Of a stretch of DNA of 64,000 nucleotides, positions 1 to 12,004 are shown piece by piece (position 1 is the first letter of the stretch; every line of letters begins with the position of its first letter). The stretch covers positions 6,878,936 through 6,942,935 of the forward strand of contig JAUCBN010000017.1 of assembly GCA_035048815.1 (NCBI GenBank), given 5' to 3'. Source of the stretch: Abelmoschus esculentus (taxonomy: Eukaryota; Streptophyta; Magnoliopsida; Malvales; Malvaceae). The notes beneath the pieces are model-generated. The model did no database searches and had not been told where the DNA came from. It saw only the letters and a list, made by a program, of their open reading frames with translations. Position numbers and translations under genes: made by a program.

Positions 1-292
1 CTTATCTTGAGAGAAAATCTAAGAGCATTCTTTTGTCGACTGTGCGTTACGACGAGCATTTTCTCAGCAGTCCACTCAAAACTTTGAGTGTACATTTTTT
101 GGAGGATCGTGTTAACCTTCGGGGGGACATCCGCCTAAAGTAGCGAGTACACATATCGGGACGATTTATTTCTAAAGCAGTGATCTCCATACCACGACAC
201 GGTCAAGTCTTCCACAGTTCGTTAATTATTTTTCTTCCTGTCAGTGCTAACGCCCTGTTTTGCAGTATTTATTTTTCAACAATTTAGAAACA
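1..292 (+). repeat. Partial 5' LTR of the copia element
   Basis: Colinear with 5697-5986 at roughly 91 percent identity by eye. It ends in ...AAACA, matching ...GGAACA of the 3' copy. The U3 part and the left target duplication lie before the window. No TGGTATCAGAGC-type primer-binding site follows, and the gag ATG is only 15 bases downstream. Confidence 0.85.
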
Positions 293-307
293 AATCCTTT
301 TTGCAAA

Positions 308-1162
308 ATGTTAGTCGCTTTGGATAAGTTGGTTCCAGATCTATCCAAATTAGATGTACTCGACGGGAACAATTATCATAGATGGTCCTAACGTATCATG
401 ATCCTTTTTGAACAACTAGATCTCGACTATCTATTCTTTAATCCTTCTCTGATAGATGATCCAGAAGGTACTGCCGAAGTTGATGCCGTCATTGACATGG
501 GCAAATATGTCAAGGACAATAAAACAGTGCGAGGCCATCTCTTAATTCACATATCAAACAAAATGTTTGACATGTTTTGCAAAGAGAAAAATGCAAAAAA
601 GATTTGGGATACTCTTGAAATGAAGTATGGAGCTAATGATGCTGGAATTAAGAAATATGTCGTTGGCGAGTGGCTACAGTTCCAAATGTCCGTTGATAAA
701 CCAATAATGGAATAATTCCATGATTATGAGAAGCTGGTTTTAGACATTTTGGCTAAAGGTATAAAAATGTGTGAAGTCCTTCAAGACAATGTTCTGATTG
801 AGAAATTGCCTAAGTTTTGGTCTGACTACCGTAACTCCCTTAAGCACAAGAAAAAGGACATTCCATTGGTGGAGCTGGTGAGGCATATGGAAATCGAGGA
901 AGCCGACCGTTTGAAAGATACAGTTTTCAACTCTAATGATCAATTTAATTTTAAGGCTAACTTAGTTGAATCTAGTGGTGCATCAAGGTCCAAACCCAAA
1001 AGGGTGATGAAAAGGGGTTATTAAAAGAATCCCACCAAACCTCAAAAGTTCACGAACTTTAAGAGGACAACCAATATAAAGGCCTCGGGAAAGCCCACCA
1101 CATGATATATGTGCGGAAAGGTTGGACACAAAGCCTACCAGTGCCCACGTCGCTCAGACCGC
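308..1162 (+). pseudogene. Copia gag (capsid and zinc knuckle), broken
   Basis: The frame opens at an ATG at 308 and is interrupted by TAA at about 389. It resumes as an open stretch at 398-715, shifts frame and continues at 749-1024. The composition matches the UBN2-type gag of plant copia elements: an N-terminal D-G-x-N-Y-x-x-W motif, then helical capsid sequence containing W-D-T-L. A CCHC zinc knuckle lies at 1103-1144, where C-G-K-V-G-H ends in H-x4-C, but its first cysteine codon is now TGA at 1103-1105. The protein would normally coat the RNA in virus-like particles. Several independent lesions make it non-functional. Family assignment is firm; the exact frameshift points are not. Confidence 0.85.
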
Positions 1163-2560
1163 TTGAATGACAATAAACCACAAGAGAATGTTGCAGAGGA
1201 TAATGATGATATCATTGCAGCAATCATCTCAGAAGTCAATCTGGTGGAAAATCATGTTGAATGGGTGGTTGACATTGGTGCTTCTAGGCTTAAAAGGGAA
1301 TTGTTCACCGAGTTCGAGGATGGGAACAAAGGAGAACAAGTGTACAAGAGAAATTCTAGCAGTTCAGATGTGCTAGGTAAAGGCAAAGTTTTACTCAAGC
1401 TGATTTTTGATAAAATTTTATTTTTAAATAATGTCCTATATGTACCTGCCTTGCGTAAAAATTTGATCAATGGTGGTTTGTTGAATAAGACAGGCGTTGC
1501 AGATAAAATTATACTTTCCCGTAATGGTGATTATGTTGGGAAAGGATTTTTAAATGGGGGTTTATTTGTAATCGAAACTGAGTTTAATGAGAATAAAGCC
1601 ATCACTTCTGCTTATACTATTGAATTCTTTGGTATGTGGCATGTTAGATTAGATCATGTGAATTCTTACTCTCTAAAAAAACTCATTAAGATGAAGTTAT
1701 TACCTAATCTAGACGAAAGTGACTTTAATAAATGTGAAATTTGTGTAGAAGTCAAGCATACTAAACCATCCTTCAAGACTGTTTTTAAAAGAAAAACTGA
1801 ATTGTTAGAACTTGTTCACACAGATCTAAAAGACTTTAGAAACTTTGAGAGTAAAGGAGGAAAACACTACTACATCACTTTTATAGATGATTACTCTAGA
1901 TATACAAAGGTTTATCTTTTTAGAACTAAAAATCAAGCTAAAAACTTATAAAGCAGAAGTTGAAAATCAACTTAATAAGAAGATAAAACGTGTTAGATCT
2001 GATAGAGATAATAAATATGAATCTAATTTTCTTAAAGATGTATGTGAGACGAATGACATCATTCATAAAATCTCTGCCCTTTATTTTCCTCAACAAAACG
2101 GTGTAGCCGAGAGAAAAAACAAAACTTTAAAAGAGATGATGAATTCATTGTTGAAAAGTTCTAGGTTAGCTGATAACATGTGGGGGGAAGCCATTCTATT
2201 GACAAATTATATTTTAAACCGAGTGCCTCATAAGAAATTAGACTCAACCCCATACAATTTATAGAGAGGTCATGCACCAAACTTGCAATACCTAAAAGTG
2301 TAGGTGTTTGGCTAAAATTGGTTTGCCTGACTTTAAGTAGTCCACCATCGATCCTAAAACCGTTGATGCAGTATTCATTGGGTATTCGATAAATAGTGTC
2401 GCATATAGGTTCATGTTACTACATGACTTTTCTATATGTGAATCTAGGGATGTTGTTTTCTTTAAAAATATCTTTCCTTTAAAGAAACCTAGATTAATAG
2501 AGAGAACACATAGAAAACGAACCATCCACTTCTTCTAATATACCTGCCAAAAATGCTCTA
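1163..2560 (+). pseudogene. Copia protease and integrase region, broken
   Basis: The protease active site reads V-D-I-G-A-S at about 1270, where the family has D-S/T-G, so the catalytic loop is altered. The GAG pre-integrase segment follows, with the H-x-R-L-x-H zinc-binding half at about 1640 and C-x2-C at about 1735. The integrase core keeps its first Asp (H-T-D, about 1820), its second Asp (R-S-D, about 1998) and its Glu (Q-Q-N-G-V-A-E, about 2105). A frameshift near 1950 separates the first Asp from the rest, and TAG at 2262-2264 cuts the C-terminal part, which remains readable to about 2500. Integrase would insert the cDNA. No upstream regulatory signal is visible beyond the LTR promoter. 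Confidence 0.85.
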
Positions 2561-2694
2561 GAGTTTGAGTTAGATCCTAAAAGAAGTAAGAGGAAAAGAA
2601 CAGACATTTCTTTTGGACCAGATTTTGTTACTTCTTTTATTTGTGAGATAAATGATTTAGACAAACTATCAGATCTCATAGCTCAAGTTTTCTT

Positions 2695-3495
2695 GTTAGA
2701 TGATGATCCTAAAACGTATGAAGAAGGTATGAGATCTATTGACGCTAGTTTTTGGAGAAGCGCTATAAATGATAAACTAGAGTCAATAATGTTTAATCAT
2801 ATCTGAGAATTGATAGATTTGCCCAGGGGATTTAGACCTATCAGGAACAAATGGTTTTTTAGAAAAAAACTCAGGCCAGATGGGTCAATCCAAAGATATA
2901 AAGCTAGGCTAATAGTCAATGGGTTCATTCAAAAATTTGGAACATACTTATTTGATACATACTCCCCCGTAACAAAAATCTCAACGTTCCGTGCATTATT
3001 TGTACTAGCCTCCATTCATAAATTGCAAGAACATCAAATGGATGTAAAAACTGCATTTCAAAATGGAGACCTAGATGAGGAGATCTATATGGAGCAACCA
3101 CCAAATTTTGAGACACCTACATGGAAGGCAAAGTATGTAGACTTAAAAAGTCTTTATATCATCTCAAACAAGCTCCTAAACAGTGGTATGAGAAATTCCA
3201 TAAAATTATTCTTAGTTTCGGTTTTATCGTAAATGGCATGGATGCATGCATATGTTCGAGGATGTTTGGTATTGATTGTGTTATCATTAGCTTATATGTT
3301 GATGATATGTTAATATTCATTACTAACTTAGAAGCCATTAACAAAACCAAAAATTTATTATCCAATCGTTTTGAGATGATTGATTTGGGAAAAGTAGATA
3401 TAATCTTAGGTGTCAAAGTTATCAAATATAGTAAGGGATTCTCTTTGGATCAAACACATTATATTGAGAAAGCGTTAAAAAGATTTGACAGTTGA
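2695..3495 (+). pseudogene. Copia reverse transcriptase, frameshifted
   Basis: The RT palm is readable in two frames. The first covers K-A-R-L-I-V-N-G and M-D-V-K-T-A-F-Q-N-G-D-L-D-E-E-I-Y-M at about 2905-3095. After a frameshift at about 3120 the second continues with S-L-Y-H-L-K-Q-A-P-K-Q-W and the catalytic Y-V-D-D box at 3295-3306, then L-G-V-K. A stop at about 2805 interrupts the N-terminal linker. This is the classic copia RT (RVT_2) order. The catalytic aspartates survive although the frame does not. Confidence 0.9.
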
Positions 3496-4250
3496 GATGT
3501 CATCCCTGCACGAACCCCGTTTGACTCTAGCACTCATCTCGCTAAAAGTAAAGGAAGCTCAATTTCTCAGGTTAAATATACTAAAATTATTGGAAGTCTC
3601 ATGTTCTTAATAAACTATACACGACCCGATATTGCCTATGCTTTGAGTAGATTAAGTAGATATACCCATAATTAAAACTATGAACATTGGACAACTCTTA
3701 GACGCTTACTAAAGTACCTTAAGAGCACTATGGACTAGAAACTTGATTTTGTTGGCTATCCTGTTGCACTAGAAGGATCTTGTGATGCCAACTGGGTTTT
3801 GATAGTGATGAAGTAAGATCTACGAGTGAACATATCTTCATTTTTGGAGGAGCCTCAATCTCGTGGAAGTTTGTCAAGCAGACTTGTATTACACGCTTCA
3901 CCATGGAGTCAAAGTTCATAGCTCTAGACTTAGCAAGGCAAGAAGTCGAGTGGCTTAAAAATCTTTTAGCAGAGATATTTTTATATGGAAAACCGACTCC
4001 TCCAATATCTTAATTGTGCGATTCGTAATCTGCTATACATGTGGCCTTAAATCAAGCTTACAATGGTAAGAAAAGGCCTATCCGCATAAGACACAAATCT
4101 ATGAGACACCTAATAAAGAATGAAGTACTTGCTTTAGAATATGTGAATTCGGAAATGAACTTAGCTGATCCTCTTACCAAAGGATCGAGCAAGAAACAAA
4201 TTATGGATTCATCGAGGGGATGGGTCTTAAGCCCATTGGTTGAGTGATTC
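3496..4250 (+). pseudogene. Copia RNase H remnant
   Basis: After RT, scattered in-frame pieces match copia RNase H: D-I-A-Y-A-L-S-R-L-S-R at about 3630, C-D-A-N-W at about 3780, a degraded T-x-E-S-K-F-I-A segment near 3900 with Met in the first motif, and the C-terminal R-H-K-S-M-R...N-L-A-D-P-L-T-K-G block at 4095-4190. At least four stops and several frameshifts interrupt it. The last open stretch, 4041-4247, is one of these pieces and not an independent gene. Confidence 0.8.
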
Positions 4251-5118
4251 ATGGTGGATACCCAACTTAGTTCTCTAAGTTCAATGTGGTTAAACGAAAC
4301 CGTGAAACGACTCATAGTGTACATGTCTATCTACCCAATCCCTATGACGTTTCATGTATATGCCCAGGTTGAGCTTAATGCTCTTAATAAATTCATAGCC
4401 CAAGTTTAGATGGTCTTAGTGAGAAAGACTTGATGAATTTACTGATTTTTGGTTGAATAACTATTCTTAATAAGTTCTTAGACCTATTGCGAAGGCTAGT
4501 TAAACTTACCACTCGTAAAGATGAGTTTATTTCTAAACTCTTAAAAAATTCTATTTGTTCTATTGGGAAGAAAATTACTGAATTTACTGAATAAGAGGTT
4601 GAGTTTTTATTCTTAATGATTTCTTAGCTCAAAGTTTGGATGGTTCATTTAATATCAACTTGAAGAAAATCACCTTATTTTGTGAGGTTGAGCTTTATAC
4701 AAAGCTCTTAATTATTTCATAGCCCGATTTTGGGTGATTTATATGAAGATAAACTTGATAAAATAATCTATGTAAGTGAGAAGAGTTATCCGCCTTCTAT
4801 AAAAAATGATAGACCGTTTTTTTAGTACACTTACTAAAATCCTGAAGTAAGATGGCTAAATATATACTTAGTGTATATACATATCTTCACATCGTGGACT
4901 GTGGAGGACGAAGGGATTAATTATGTGTTATGAGTTCACCCCGATCTTAGAAAGTTCAAGACTAGTTTCACTTATCTAAGAGGAGGATTTCTCATCATCA
5001 CTACGTACTAGTTCAAGATTCGTTCACTATGTACTTAAGTAATTAATCTCGTAAGTGCTCGTCTAGTGATAGTCGAACTTGGTGACATTATGAGGATTCT
5101 TTCGTATTAGTGGAGGAT
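4251..5118 (+). other. Copia 3' noncoding region with three diverged internal repeats
   Basis: About 870 bases lie between the end of RNase H and the 3' LTR with no open frame of note. A unit beginning AGGTTGAG and running through CTTAAT...TTCATAGCCC recurs at about 4366, 4596 and 4685. The purine-rich GTGGAGGAT at 5110-5118 abuts the 3' LTR and is the likely polypurine tract. Confidence 0.6.
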
Positions 5119-5986
5119 TGTGGGAAATAAAGTAATGCCTGAATCCAACATGGATAACAAATACCTTTGGGAATGGGTATTTATTAAGGCATCCCTCCAC
5201 TTCCTTGTTGAGTGATAGAGAACAAGGGAGTTCCTCGCGCACCGTCGCCGCCGTCTGTTCGATTCGGCTCAGCTCGGCTCGTCATGTCCGTGGTTGTGGT
5301 CGTGGTAACACGTGTCTTCAACACGTCCGTGTGCGTTTTATCTTTTTAGAAAAAGTCAGTATGAACTTTTCTCTTCATTTATTGCGAAATACGAAAGGTT
5401 TTTTCTGCGATCACTCTGCTTTTATAGGTTGTATGGGTGATGTTCTGATTGATTTAAAATTCTCCTTGAATTTTAAATAAATAACCGAACATATTTGATA
5501 ACAGATTACTCCAAGATTTTAATGGATATATAATTTATTAATCGAGATTTTATCTGCTAACTAATCTAAAAATAGATAACTTGAATTTGAAAATAAATTA
5601 GATAAAATTTGATTGTTGGACGATTATACCTCAAGTCCAGCCTATAAATATAAAGCAAATTTCTCAGTTTTCATCATCCCATTCAGTGTTCACTGTCTTA
5701 TCTTGAGAGAAAATCTGAGAGCATTCTTTTGTCGACTGTGCGTTGCAACGAGCATTTCCTCAGCAGTCCACTCTAAACGTTGAGTGTATACTGTTTGGAG
5801 GACCGTGTTAACCTTTGGGAGACATCCGCCTAAACTTGCGAGTACACACATCGGGGCGATTTATTTCTAAGTCAATGGCCTCCATACCACGACACGGTCA
5901 AGTCTTCTTCAGTTCGTTAATTATTTTTCTTCCTGTCAGTGCTAACGCCCTATTTTGCAGTATTTATTTTCCAACATTTAGGAACA
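5119..5986 (+). repeat. 3' LTR of the copia element (about 868 bp)
   Basis: It starts TGTGGGAAATAAAG right after a purine-rich tract and ends GGAACA, giving the usual TG...CA ends. Its last 290 bases match the beginning of the window. A 91-codon open stretch inside it (5205-5480) has no resemblance to a protein and is not called. The end was placed at 5986 because similarity to the 5' copy stops there; an end at 5976 (CCAACA) is also possible. Confidence 0.85.
5643..5650 (+). promoter_or_regulatory. Probable LTR promoter TATA box
   Basis: TATAAATA lies 54 bases upstream of the CTTATCTTGAG segment shared by both LTRs, a normal place for a U3 TATA box. The transcription start would fall near 5675. 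This is inferred from position and sequence only. Confidence 0.5.
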
Positions 5987-7613
5987 TGAAATGAACAGCT
6001 TGTGTACTTAATTATAAGACTTGAAGCATGACATATCGCTAGAGATAATTGGTATTAAGATGTAATTTAATTACTAAAAATGATTAAATAGTATAATCAA
6101 TGGAAGATTAAATTAAATGATTAGTACTAGGTGTTTCCTCACTAAGTACCTTATGTACTTACCACTCTATGGTTTTCTCCTTTCCAAACCTCAAGTATAT
6201 GATTTGGAAAATGGTGTCAAAATTGGTCAAAACAAGCACAAGCAAGAGTATTTAAATTGGTAATGTGTAATTTCAATACTCCTAGTAACAGTGGCATAGT
6301 TGTATATTTAAAGCTAGTAAGCATGCATTTGATTTTATACTTGATTATGTATAAAGCCCATGAAAGGGCATTCTATCTTTGTTTGTTGATTTGAATGGTT
6401 TGATTGCTTGGATGCTTATGCCTTGGTTGGTATATTAGATATTGGTTGATAAGTATGTAAAATGCCTAGCAAATGCATGTTAAGAAATAAAGTAGGATTT
6501 GTGTTTAATATGTAGGTTTCGAATGGTTGAGTTTTTAAATTAAAATAATTGAATTGATAGGATCATGGCTTAGATAAGTGATCAAAAGCTATAAATATGT
6601 TATAAGTTAAGATAGGTTGAATTTGGCTTATATGTTGATTGGTTGTTTTTAAAACATGAGTGCATGTTATTTGAATAGTTAAGTTTGAATACATGATGTG
6701 TGACTTTGAAATGTTAGGTAAGGTCTAACTTAAAATCCATATGATTCAAATGACTTAGGGAAAAATGTATGTAATTTTGATTAGAATGGATAAATTGAAT
6801 ATAAGATATGTAATTGCATCTAGGTTGATTTTGGTTTTAAAGAACCATCCTTGATAGGTTGTTCATTTGACCATTCCGTTTACTTGGTTAACAAAATAGA
6901 ACAATTCGTTAGCTCATGAACTTAAGACAGACCTAAATACTAACTTAGAATAAAATGTTAAGCCTGTAAAATGATCAAAAATTGAAAGAAAGGAATATGA
7001 AAACTTTACAGGCTTCGAATGAAAATAAATTGCCATGGTAGTGTTGAATGATGCATTTACTTGTATGAGTATGATTATTATGAATCAACCTTGTACTATC
7101 ATATGAATATGATTACAGATGATAGGTAATAAGATCTAATTGGTATCTAAGCTATAAAGATAGTATACTACATGAACAAAAATTAAAAGAATGTATTGAT
7201 AATATCAAAAGTACTTAAATGGTGTGTGATATACCCATGTTTAATGTTATTTATATGTGGTATAGGTATAGATCAAATGATAGTACTGAAAGAGATACAC
7301 TATGACAATTAAATAATCAAATGGTATATGGTTTGTATAAGTAAGATGTTTTATTGATTGGAATTAGACAATGCTCTTTGGGTACATATTTATTATGTTT
7401 GTATAGACTTGTTCCTAAGGGTTCTATGTAATCTAAGAATAACTAACAGGATTAAAATGAACGTATATGTTATCATTTGATCATTGATTGGGTAATTAGA
7501 CCTAAAGGTAAAAAGGTGTAAAATTGATCCTAAATTTAACACGTCTTATAAGAATCTATCTTGTATTGTTTGGGTAATACTCCTTATTCCCGAACCGCGA
7601 TAGGGGTGTTACA
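5987..7613 (+). repeat. Right part of a Ty3/gypsy LTR disrupted by the copia insertion
   Basis: No protein signal. The segment ends in CGATAGGGGTGTTACA, the typical GGGGTGTTACA end of chromovirus LTRs whose left end reads TGTAACACCCC. Near 6145 is CTCACTAAGTACCTTATGTACTTAC, whose AAGTAC and GTACTT arms can pair, a type of sequence seen in such LTRs. The left half must lie before the copia element, outside the window. Assignment rests on the terminus and composition. Confidence 0.45.
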
Positions 7614-8425
7614 AGTACGTCTAGGCATTAAAAGCATTCAAATAGTGTCTGTATCTATACGATAAGGCATATCGATACGAAAATTACACAATGGGATTTG
7701 AATTTCAGTATGGTATCGATACAACTATAGTGTGTACCGATACCTAAGTTCAAACAAAAAGGTTGACTTTTTGTCGGTCTTCACATATCAATCCCTTGGG
7801 TACCGGTATGGACCTACTGAAATAACGGTCTTGTAGGTGTACAGATACAAACATAGATTGTACCGATACGGATAGCTCAATTAAAACCCTTAATGTTGAC
7901 CAAGAATTTTGTGTATTGATACGATGTGATTGTGTATATCGGTACCGACCCTCTAACCCAACCGAAATAACTACCTTTCATGTAGGCGTACCGATATGGC
8001 CCTTAGGCGTATCGATATGACATTAATTAATTTTGTTATAAAGTCTAATAAATAAATTTACTAATTTTATAATTGGGCCACTAAAAGTTCAAGATTAAAA
8101 TTGAAGGGGTAAATGATATTGAAACTAGCTGAAATTTCACATGTAGCTTAGCCTATAGTCTAATTGAACAATGATAAAGTAAATTTAGGAGAAATGCTGG
8201 TAAATTTTAGAATTTATAATTAGGTCCATAAAGTTACAAAAGTTTTAAAATTATCCCTGAAATGAATAAATCCTAAAACTCTAATATTAGAAGTCTTACT
8301 AAGATAATGAGATAGTAAGGACCGAACCCTCATCATAAACCCGAATCCCCGTCTTGAACTTTTAATTAGACCTTCGCTAACATCTTCCGATCTAGTTCCC
8401 TACTAGGCCAAAAAAGAGTGTTACA
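7614..8425 (+). repeat. End of a gypsy 5' LTR with repeated GTATCGATAC-like motifs
   Basis: The segment ends AAGAGTGTTACA at 8425, followed after four bases by a tRNA-type primer-binding site, which defines it as the end of a 5' LTR. Between about 7655 and 8030 it contains around ten variants of the palindrome GTATCGATAC. The sequence ending at 7613 is probably another LTR inserted into this one. No coding signal. Confidence 0.55.
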
Positions 8426-8429
8426 TTTG

Positions 8430-8441
8430 TGGTATCAAAGC
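8430..8441 (+). other. Primer-binding site of the chromovirus-like gypsy element
   Basis: TGGTATCAAAGC differs by one base from the common plant initiator-Met primer site TGGTATCAGAGC and lies four bases after the LTR end. It marks the start of the internal region whose gag follows. Confidence 0.75.
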
Positions 8442-8596
8442 TAGAATTTAGTCGATTTTAGATCAAACATATATTTGTTTATGTGTTTGCACTCGCATAT
8501 GACACCTATGAGTTATTTGCTTATGGTTTATATGATTTGTGACTAACACGATTTGATTTTTCCTTATTTGAATAGCTTAAGATTCTCGAATCCAAT

Positions 8597-9698
8597 GCTT
8601 AACGTGTTCTCATAGAGACACATCCTGAATTCTCCTCAACACAAGAGGATAATTTGGAGACTGAAGCCCGGTCTAACCCGATAGGACAGAATAACCTACC
8701 TAATCCTCCGATCGTGTTACTTGTGCAACATGAATATTTGATGTCCATGGAAGAAATGATTAAGCAAATGGTGGTGTCTCCTAGACAAGAGTAACCACCC
8801 CAGCCTGTTGCAACATCATCTTCTGTTTCTCGTGCTCCCATCGACAAGCTCAGCCAGTACCGAGCTTGTACTTTCACTGTCCAGAAACAGGACTGTGAAG
8901 ATCATGGATAAGTAGCTAAAATGTCCGGAGGAGCACAAGCTAGAATGTGCACTGGCCCTAATAGATGAAGAGACCCAAAGCTAATGAGACATGGTGACTT
9001 ACAGTACTAGAGCATATGTTTACTTGAGATTTCTTCCTCCGAGAATTTTTAAACAAAAATATATTAGTGAGCACTATATTACTAAGAGACACAAAATATT
9101 CATCTATCTGAAGTAAGGAGGCCGACAAGTGGAGCAGTACAACCACGATTCCTACAAATATTATAGATATGAAGTTAAGATCATCAGCATCGAGAAAGAG
9201 AAATGCAGGATGTTCATTAATGGCCTCTATGATGAACTGCGTCCCCTTTTCACTATATTAGAACTAGAAGACTTCCAAAATCTAGTCAATCGAGTGATAG
9301 CTACTGAAGCTTCCCAGAAAGCTTATGAGAGGGGAATGGAAAATCAAGAAAGATTTCGGGACGAGTCAAGACCACCATTACCACAGAAGAAGGGAAGACA
9401 ATATGATCAACAATCTACCATCTTTCCACTACCTTTGAGCACGATTTATGGGAATCAATCTCAATCACAAAGAGCCTTTGCATCCCCTACTGCTTCAGTA
9501 GACAGTACAAGCGGTTCGGGAAGAGTTATGTAGATTCCTTTGTGTGACTTTTGTCAAAAAAGACATTCAGGATAGTGCCGTAGATAGTCCAGGACTTGTT
9601 ATATTTGGGGAGAGACAAGTCACTTCATCTGACAATTCCCACAAAATTTGAATGCTCTTGCAGTGATGGCTTCTCAGAATAACTCCTCGAAAGATAAG
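8597..9698 (+). pseudogene. Chromovirus-type gypsy gag, first half of a split element
   Basis: Degraded in its first half, then open from 9129 to 9533. The best-preserved part is the retrotransposon gag (capsid) domain: K-x-Y-I-S near 9055, then Y-x-x-E-V-K...E-K-E-K-C-R-M-F-I-N-G-L at 9165-9230 and L-V-N-R-V...A-T-E-A. The zinc-finger region follows at 9550-9640: C-x2-C-x3-H-x3-C (its last part broken by TAG), then a second C-x2-W...H. Four stop codons lie between 9531 and 9640. The frame runs into 9698 and is then cut by an LTR. It resumes in the same codon phase at 35115, so both pieces come from one element. This piece lacks protease and RT. Confidence 0.8.
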
Positions 9699-10096
9699 TA
9701 TAATCGCCCATTTTAACCCCACTTTAAATATCCGAAGCTTTTGCCCCCTTTTCTATGCCTCTTTTTATGTTTCCTTTAAAAATTATTAAAAAATTAAATT
9801 TTAAACCTTAACCCTTATTTTTTATATCCTAAACCTTAAACTCAGAAAATAGACATACCCCTAATTCTTTAAATCCTAACTAAAACCTTTAAATTAAAAT
9901 CCTAAACTCTAATTTAAAGTGGATATATAAATGGAAGCATGATGAAAGACGATTTGCGCCCATTTTGCATGTGACGCGTAGTATTATTAATGTAGGTACC
10001 CTGTGCATGTGTCATAGGTATTTAATTGGGTGTATTTGCTTTTTTAGTTAGTCATGTTTGTGTATGTTGTTTTTTTCCGTATAATATAAGTATGTG

Positions 10097-10705
10097 GAAG
10101 GGTGTTTATTGAGCGAGTCGATTATAAGTTGGACATTATTCGATTTATGCTCGTTAAAAATTTATGTTGTTCGTTAAATTCGTTAAAATTATGCTCGACT
10201 CGTGTTCATTAAAATATTTTATTGCTCAACTTAACTCGTTGCTTGGCTCGATTTGTTGCTCATCAAGCTCACTAAAAACTTACCTTATTTTAAACTAAAA
10301 GTAAAAGTTAATATTACCTTATGAGACTTAATATTAACATAAATTAACAAATTTAACCAAAAATATCAAAAAAGTGTATAAAACATTTTTAAAGTCTAAA
10401 TTCAAAAGTAACAATCCATAAATACACTAAACTAGCATATTAAAAATTAAAGTAACAATTAACATGTTAATAATTATTTAAATTTATTTTTTGAATAAAA
10501 TTATTTTAAAATAATTACTAAAAAATATTTTAAAAAATTAACGAGCTGCTCGCGAACTTATCGGGTTGATTTAGACTTTACTCGATTCAATTTGTTAAGA
10601 TATCGAGTCGAGTTTGAGTCGAGCTAATCCGCGTTGAGTATTATCGAGTTTTTACCGAGTCAAGTTCGAACAGCTCACAAGCTACTCAGCTCATTAAGCA
10701 CCTCT
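10097..10705. mobile_element. hAT-like MITE (about 609 bp)
   Basis: The ends form short inverted repeats: GAAGGGTGTTTATTGAGC on the left, and the reverse complement of the right end reads AGAGGTGCTTAATGAGC. They are flanked by AAGTATGTG (10088-10096) and AAGCATGTG (10706-10714), an 8-9 bp duplication with one mismatch. The interior is rich in CTCGA and GAGTCGAG motifs near both ends and in AT elsewhere. No transposase is encoded. The size, ends and duplication length suit a hAT derivative. Confidence 0.6.
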
Positions 10706-10928
10706 AAGCATGTGTTTGTCATACGTACATGTTAATACGTTTTTAGGTGTTATGAGTATATGTTAATATCATGTATGTGATTTGCTATGTGATTCATATC
10801 AATGCCGTGTATGTTGTTTATTTTGTCTTGTGTAGTATTTTATTATGTGATTAAGCACTATATCATATTATTGTTAGATGTCACACTATATTGCTAGTAA
10901 TATTGTAATGGCGCAGATTAAAAATTAA

Positions 10929-11230
10929 AGTAAACTATTTTAGTGACCACCCAACTAATTAAGAATGTTTATTTTGGTCATTTAACTAAAGAACTCGTCA
11001 ATCAGTTCATCAATTTTTAAATCATATCTATTTTGACCACTGCTGTTAAAATTCAAATGGAAGACTAACGGAATGATGACGTGTACGTTAATAAAATATT
11101 AAAAAATTATACACTTAGTCCCTATTATTTATCTATTAAATTAATTTAATCTTAATTTTAATAAAATTAAATAATATCAATCACCCAATCGGATAACTTG
11201 GCCTAGATCGAAATATTCCGGTGGTCACTG
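10929..11230. repeat. Truncated copy of the MULE family found at 43997-45385
   Basis: AGTAAACTATTTTAGTGACC followed by ACCCAACTAATTAAG...AACTCGTCAATCAG matches the terminal repeat of the element at 43997 over about 85 bases, with weaker similarity onward. A possible remnant of the opposite end is GGTGGTCACTG at 11219-11229. No flanking 9 bp duplication was found, so it is likely truncated. Confidence 0.6.
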
Positions 11231-11675
11231 AGCGAGACAGAAGGTTGAAGCTTCTCTCTTATTTCTGGGTTTTGAGTTCTTAGAAAGTTTGACTGTTTTG
11301 AGTTTATCTTTTGGCTGAAACAAAAATTTAAAATAGAAAGGACCCAATGTTCGATTAAGAAATGTTTTAACTAAGCACTCTGTTTTTATTTTGGTCTTTT
11401 TATTTGGTCCCTCCGTGTCTTTGTCTTTTTTATTTTGTCTCTTCCTCATGGTTTTGTTGTGTCTGTGTTCCCTTCCACTTTTCTATGATTTTTAATCTGA
11501 CCCTAATTTCAGATGTTAGCTATTAATTCACGAAGATGTCACATCCCAGCCCTTTTATCTTTTAAAACAGTTTCAATCAGGTCCACTGATCAGTATTCCC
11601 TTTCTTTATGGACCCTTTGGTTACCTTGTTTATTTTTTTTTGTCGGTTCATTGCTTGCGTTTGTTTTTTAATATT

Positions 11676-11970
11676 TATAATCACTAATTTTATCCGGGTC
11701 TAAACTTATGTTTTAATTTTTGTCGTATTCAAAATAAGAGCTTGGACTTTATTTGTTATAAAATCAATATATATATATATAAGTAATTATATTACTACTT
11801 TTAATTTGTTATTTGAAACAAAACCCTAAAAAATTATTACGATTAATTCTTTTATATATATATATATCACTATTATATATTTGTTTTATATTTATACTTT
11901 TTAATGCTTTTAATCTCATTTTCTTCGGTAGATTTATATATATTTTTGAGTATATTTGTGAATATTTATC

Positions 11971-12004
<34 letters not shown>

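Larger units (their letters stand above)
1..5986 (+). mobile_element. Decayed Ty1/copia LTR retrotransposon, 5' end outside the window
   Basis: The first 292 bases reappear at 5697-5986, so the window opens inside the 5' LTR and the element ends with its 3' LTR. Between them, in copia order, are gag, protease, integrase, reverse transcriptase and RNase H remnants, all on the plus strand and broken by stops and frameshifts. I count about 25 differences over the roughly 290 shared LTR bases, so the insertion is old. It lies in gypsy LTR debris that continues at 5987. Copia assignment rests on integrase preceding RT and on the YVDD motif context. Confidence 0.9.

Noticed and set aside
5205..5480. 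91-codon open frame in the copia LTR
   Set aside because: It lies wholly within the LTR, has no family resemblance and biased composition.
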